This document shows positions 6,266 to 6,745 of a stretch of DNA of 6,745 nucleotides, in pieces. How positions within the stretch are numbered: the first letter of the stretch is position 1; the number at the start of each line of letters is the position of its first letter. A program made the position numbers and the translations under genes. Below the pieces are notes generated by a model. It saw nothing but the letters and a program-made list of their open reading frames with translations, did not search any database and was not told where the DNA came from. The stretch is from NCBI GenBank assembly GCA_031277435.1, contig JAITMI010000149.1, positions 1-6,745 of the forward strand. Direction: 5' to 3'. The DNA comes from Pseudomonadales bacterium (GTDB lineage: Bacteria; Pseudomonadota; Gammaproteobacteria; Pseudomonadales; Pseudohongiellaceae).

Positions 6266-6652
6266 ATGACCCTCAATGACGTTAGAGCGCGGGTATTAAG
6301 CGAGTTAGAACTGTTAGCCACGCCTTCGCTCCAACTTCAGTACGAGGAAGAGTTGCGAGGCAAAGCCGGGCATGTGCCGAGCGAGCTAATTGAAGCATTC
6401 TGTAGTGACATATACGCACCTGCCTCCACGGAATTCATCTCAGTATTTAACGACGGAGAAATGAAATCTCTATCCCACTTGTATGGCTTAATGACCGAAG
6501 CATCGTTGTCTACTCACTCAACCGTTAGTTCAATGCTTAAAGATCCTGCATGGCGCAAGGTCGTCGCTCTGGCTAAAGATATACACTCTCAGTTAGGCTC
6601 GCGTGCGCATAGCGGGCATGGGCCTAACCCCGCGTTCAAGCGGACCCGCTGA
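6266..6652 (+). CDS. Hypothetical cassette-encoded protein with attC-derived C-terminal tail
   Basis: The 128-residue protein starts MTLNDVRARVLSELELLATP. I do not recognise the family. It is mostly polar and probably helical and soluble, with no signal peptide or membrane segment. Visible blocks are LQLQYEEELRGKAGHVPSEL, LIEAFCSDIYAPASTEFISV, and a SLSHLYGLMTEA stretch followed by a helical WRKVVALAKDIHSQLG. The ATG at 6266 is chosen because GGGAG at 6253-6257 lies 8 bases upstream; a GTG at 6257 would overlap that site. The final residues GPNPAFKRTR and the TGA stop are encoded by the left half of the attC, so the original functional protein probably ended near SRAHSGH. Lower GC and different codon use than the genes to the left point to horizontal acquisition. 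Function is unknown; cassette proteins are often small, soluble and unique. Confidence 0.8.
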   Translation: MTLNDVRARVLSELELLATPSLQLQYEEELRGKAGHVPSELIEAFCSDIYAPASTEFISVFNDGEMKSLSHLYGLMTEASLSTHSTVSSMLKDPAWRKVVALAKDIHSQLGSRAHSGHGPNPAFKRTR

Positions 6653-6682
6653 CGCGGGCCGCTTAACGCTGAACCGTTAGGC
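6622..6682 (+). other. Integron attC recombination site (59-base element type)
   Basis: All parts of an attC are present in 61 bp. R'' is GCCTAAC (6622-6628) and R' is GTTAGGC (6676-6682), exact inverse complements. L'' is GCGTTCAAGCGG (6632-6643) and L' is CCGCTTAACGC (6659-6669). These pair perfectly except for one extrahelical C at 6637, which appears as an extrahelical G on the recombining bottom strand. The spacer between R and L boxes is unequal, 3 bases (CCC) on one side and 6 (TGAACC) on the other, as expected for the unpaired central spacer. The apex is CCCGC-TGAC-GCGGG (6645-6658), with A6644 as a second extrahelical base. IntI recognises this folded bottom strand and exchanges strands at G^TTAGGC (6676/6677). 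The short length resembles the sites of mobile integrons and some chromosomal ones rather than the long Vibrio repeats. Confidence 0.9.
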
Positions 6683-6731
6683 TGAAGAACCGAACGCCCC
6701 CTATCCTAGTTTGGCTTATGGCGAGTACATA

Positions 6732-6745
6732 ATGATCGCAAAAGG
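6732..6745 (+). CDS. Possible start of the next cassette gene (truncated by window end)
   Basis: An ATG at 6732 opens MIAK and runs off the window. GGCGAG at 6720-6725 is a plausible ribosome binding site 6 bases upstream. It lies 50 bp after the attC R' box, a usual distance for the first gene of a following cassette. A tiny overlapping frame, ATG at 6718 to TAA at 6730-6732, ends exactly where it begins (TAATG), which could couple translation. With only four codons visible, nothing can be said about the product. Confidence 0.35.

Larger units (their letters stand above)
6202..6676 (+). mobile_element. Putative integron gene cassette (about 475 bp, one gene plus attC)
   Basis: The 3' end is set by the attC cleavage point at G6676; the 5' end is inferred from the GTTAAGC core at 6201. 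The content is what a cassette usually holds: one short gene on the same strand as the attC, a short leader and almost no spare DNA, with the stop codon inside the attC. Base composition changes sharply: 6421-6480 has 25 G+C of 60 by hand count, compared with 44 of 60 at 4981-5040. No integrase gene lies in the window, so I cannot tell a mobile integron array, a sedentary chromosomal integron and an isolated cassette apart. Confidence 0.65.

Overview
The window looks like a chromosome segment from a GC-rich gammaproteobacterium. The main evidence is the ribosomal protein cluster rpsF-rpsR-(DUF2232 membrane protein)-rplI, an arrangement known from Pseudomonas and relatives. The enterobacterial version instead has priB between rpsF and rpsR, and priB is absent here. 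A tamB homologue and a DUF945 (YdgA-like) protein also fit this class. I cannot name the genus.

Left part (1-2144, minus strand): a gene for a lambda P-like replication protein (possible DnaB helicase loader) lies 15 bp upstream of a large tamB-type gene. The tamB gene runs off the left edge, so only its first 486 codons are visible. Positions 2145-2419 form a divergent intergenic region. It holds a short 9-bp tandem repeat, a strong REP-like palindrome, a tentative promoter for the ribosomal operon and a possible S6:S18 autoregulatory leader.

Middle part (2420-6151, plus strand): rpsF, rpsR, a DUF2232-family membrane protein gene and rplI look like one operon, with gaps of 30, 12 and 64 bp. 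The last gap carries a degenerate 14-bp tandem repeat that begins inside the DUF2232 stop region. Next comes a DUF945-family membrane-anchored protein gene with its own strong Shine-Dalgarno sequence and an unusual Tyr/Asp-rich C-terminal tail. In many gammaproteobacteria dnaB follows rplI; here it does not. A perfect 9-bp GC-rich palindrome after this gene probably ends transcription.

Right part (about 6200-6745): the sequence changes character. A small orphan gene of visibly lower GC is followed by a well-formed 61-bp integron attC site: R'' GCCTAAC, R' GTTAGGC, imperfectly paired L''/L' arms with an extrahelical base, and a small apical stem. The gene's stop codon lies inside the attC, so its last residues (PNPAFKRTR) are encoded by the recombination site. 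A possible core site (GTTAAGC) lies upstream, and a new reading frame starts just after the attC. The window therefore probably ends inside an integron cassette array, or at a solitary cassette, placed directly after a housekeeping locus. No integrase gene is visible. This edge is the most interesting part of the window.
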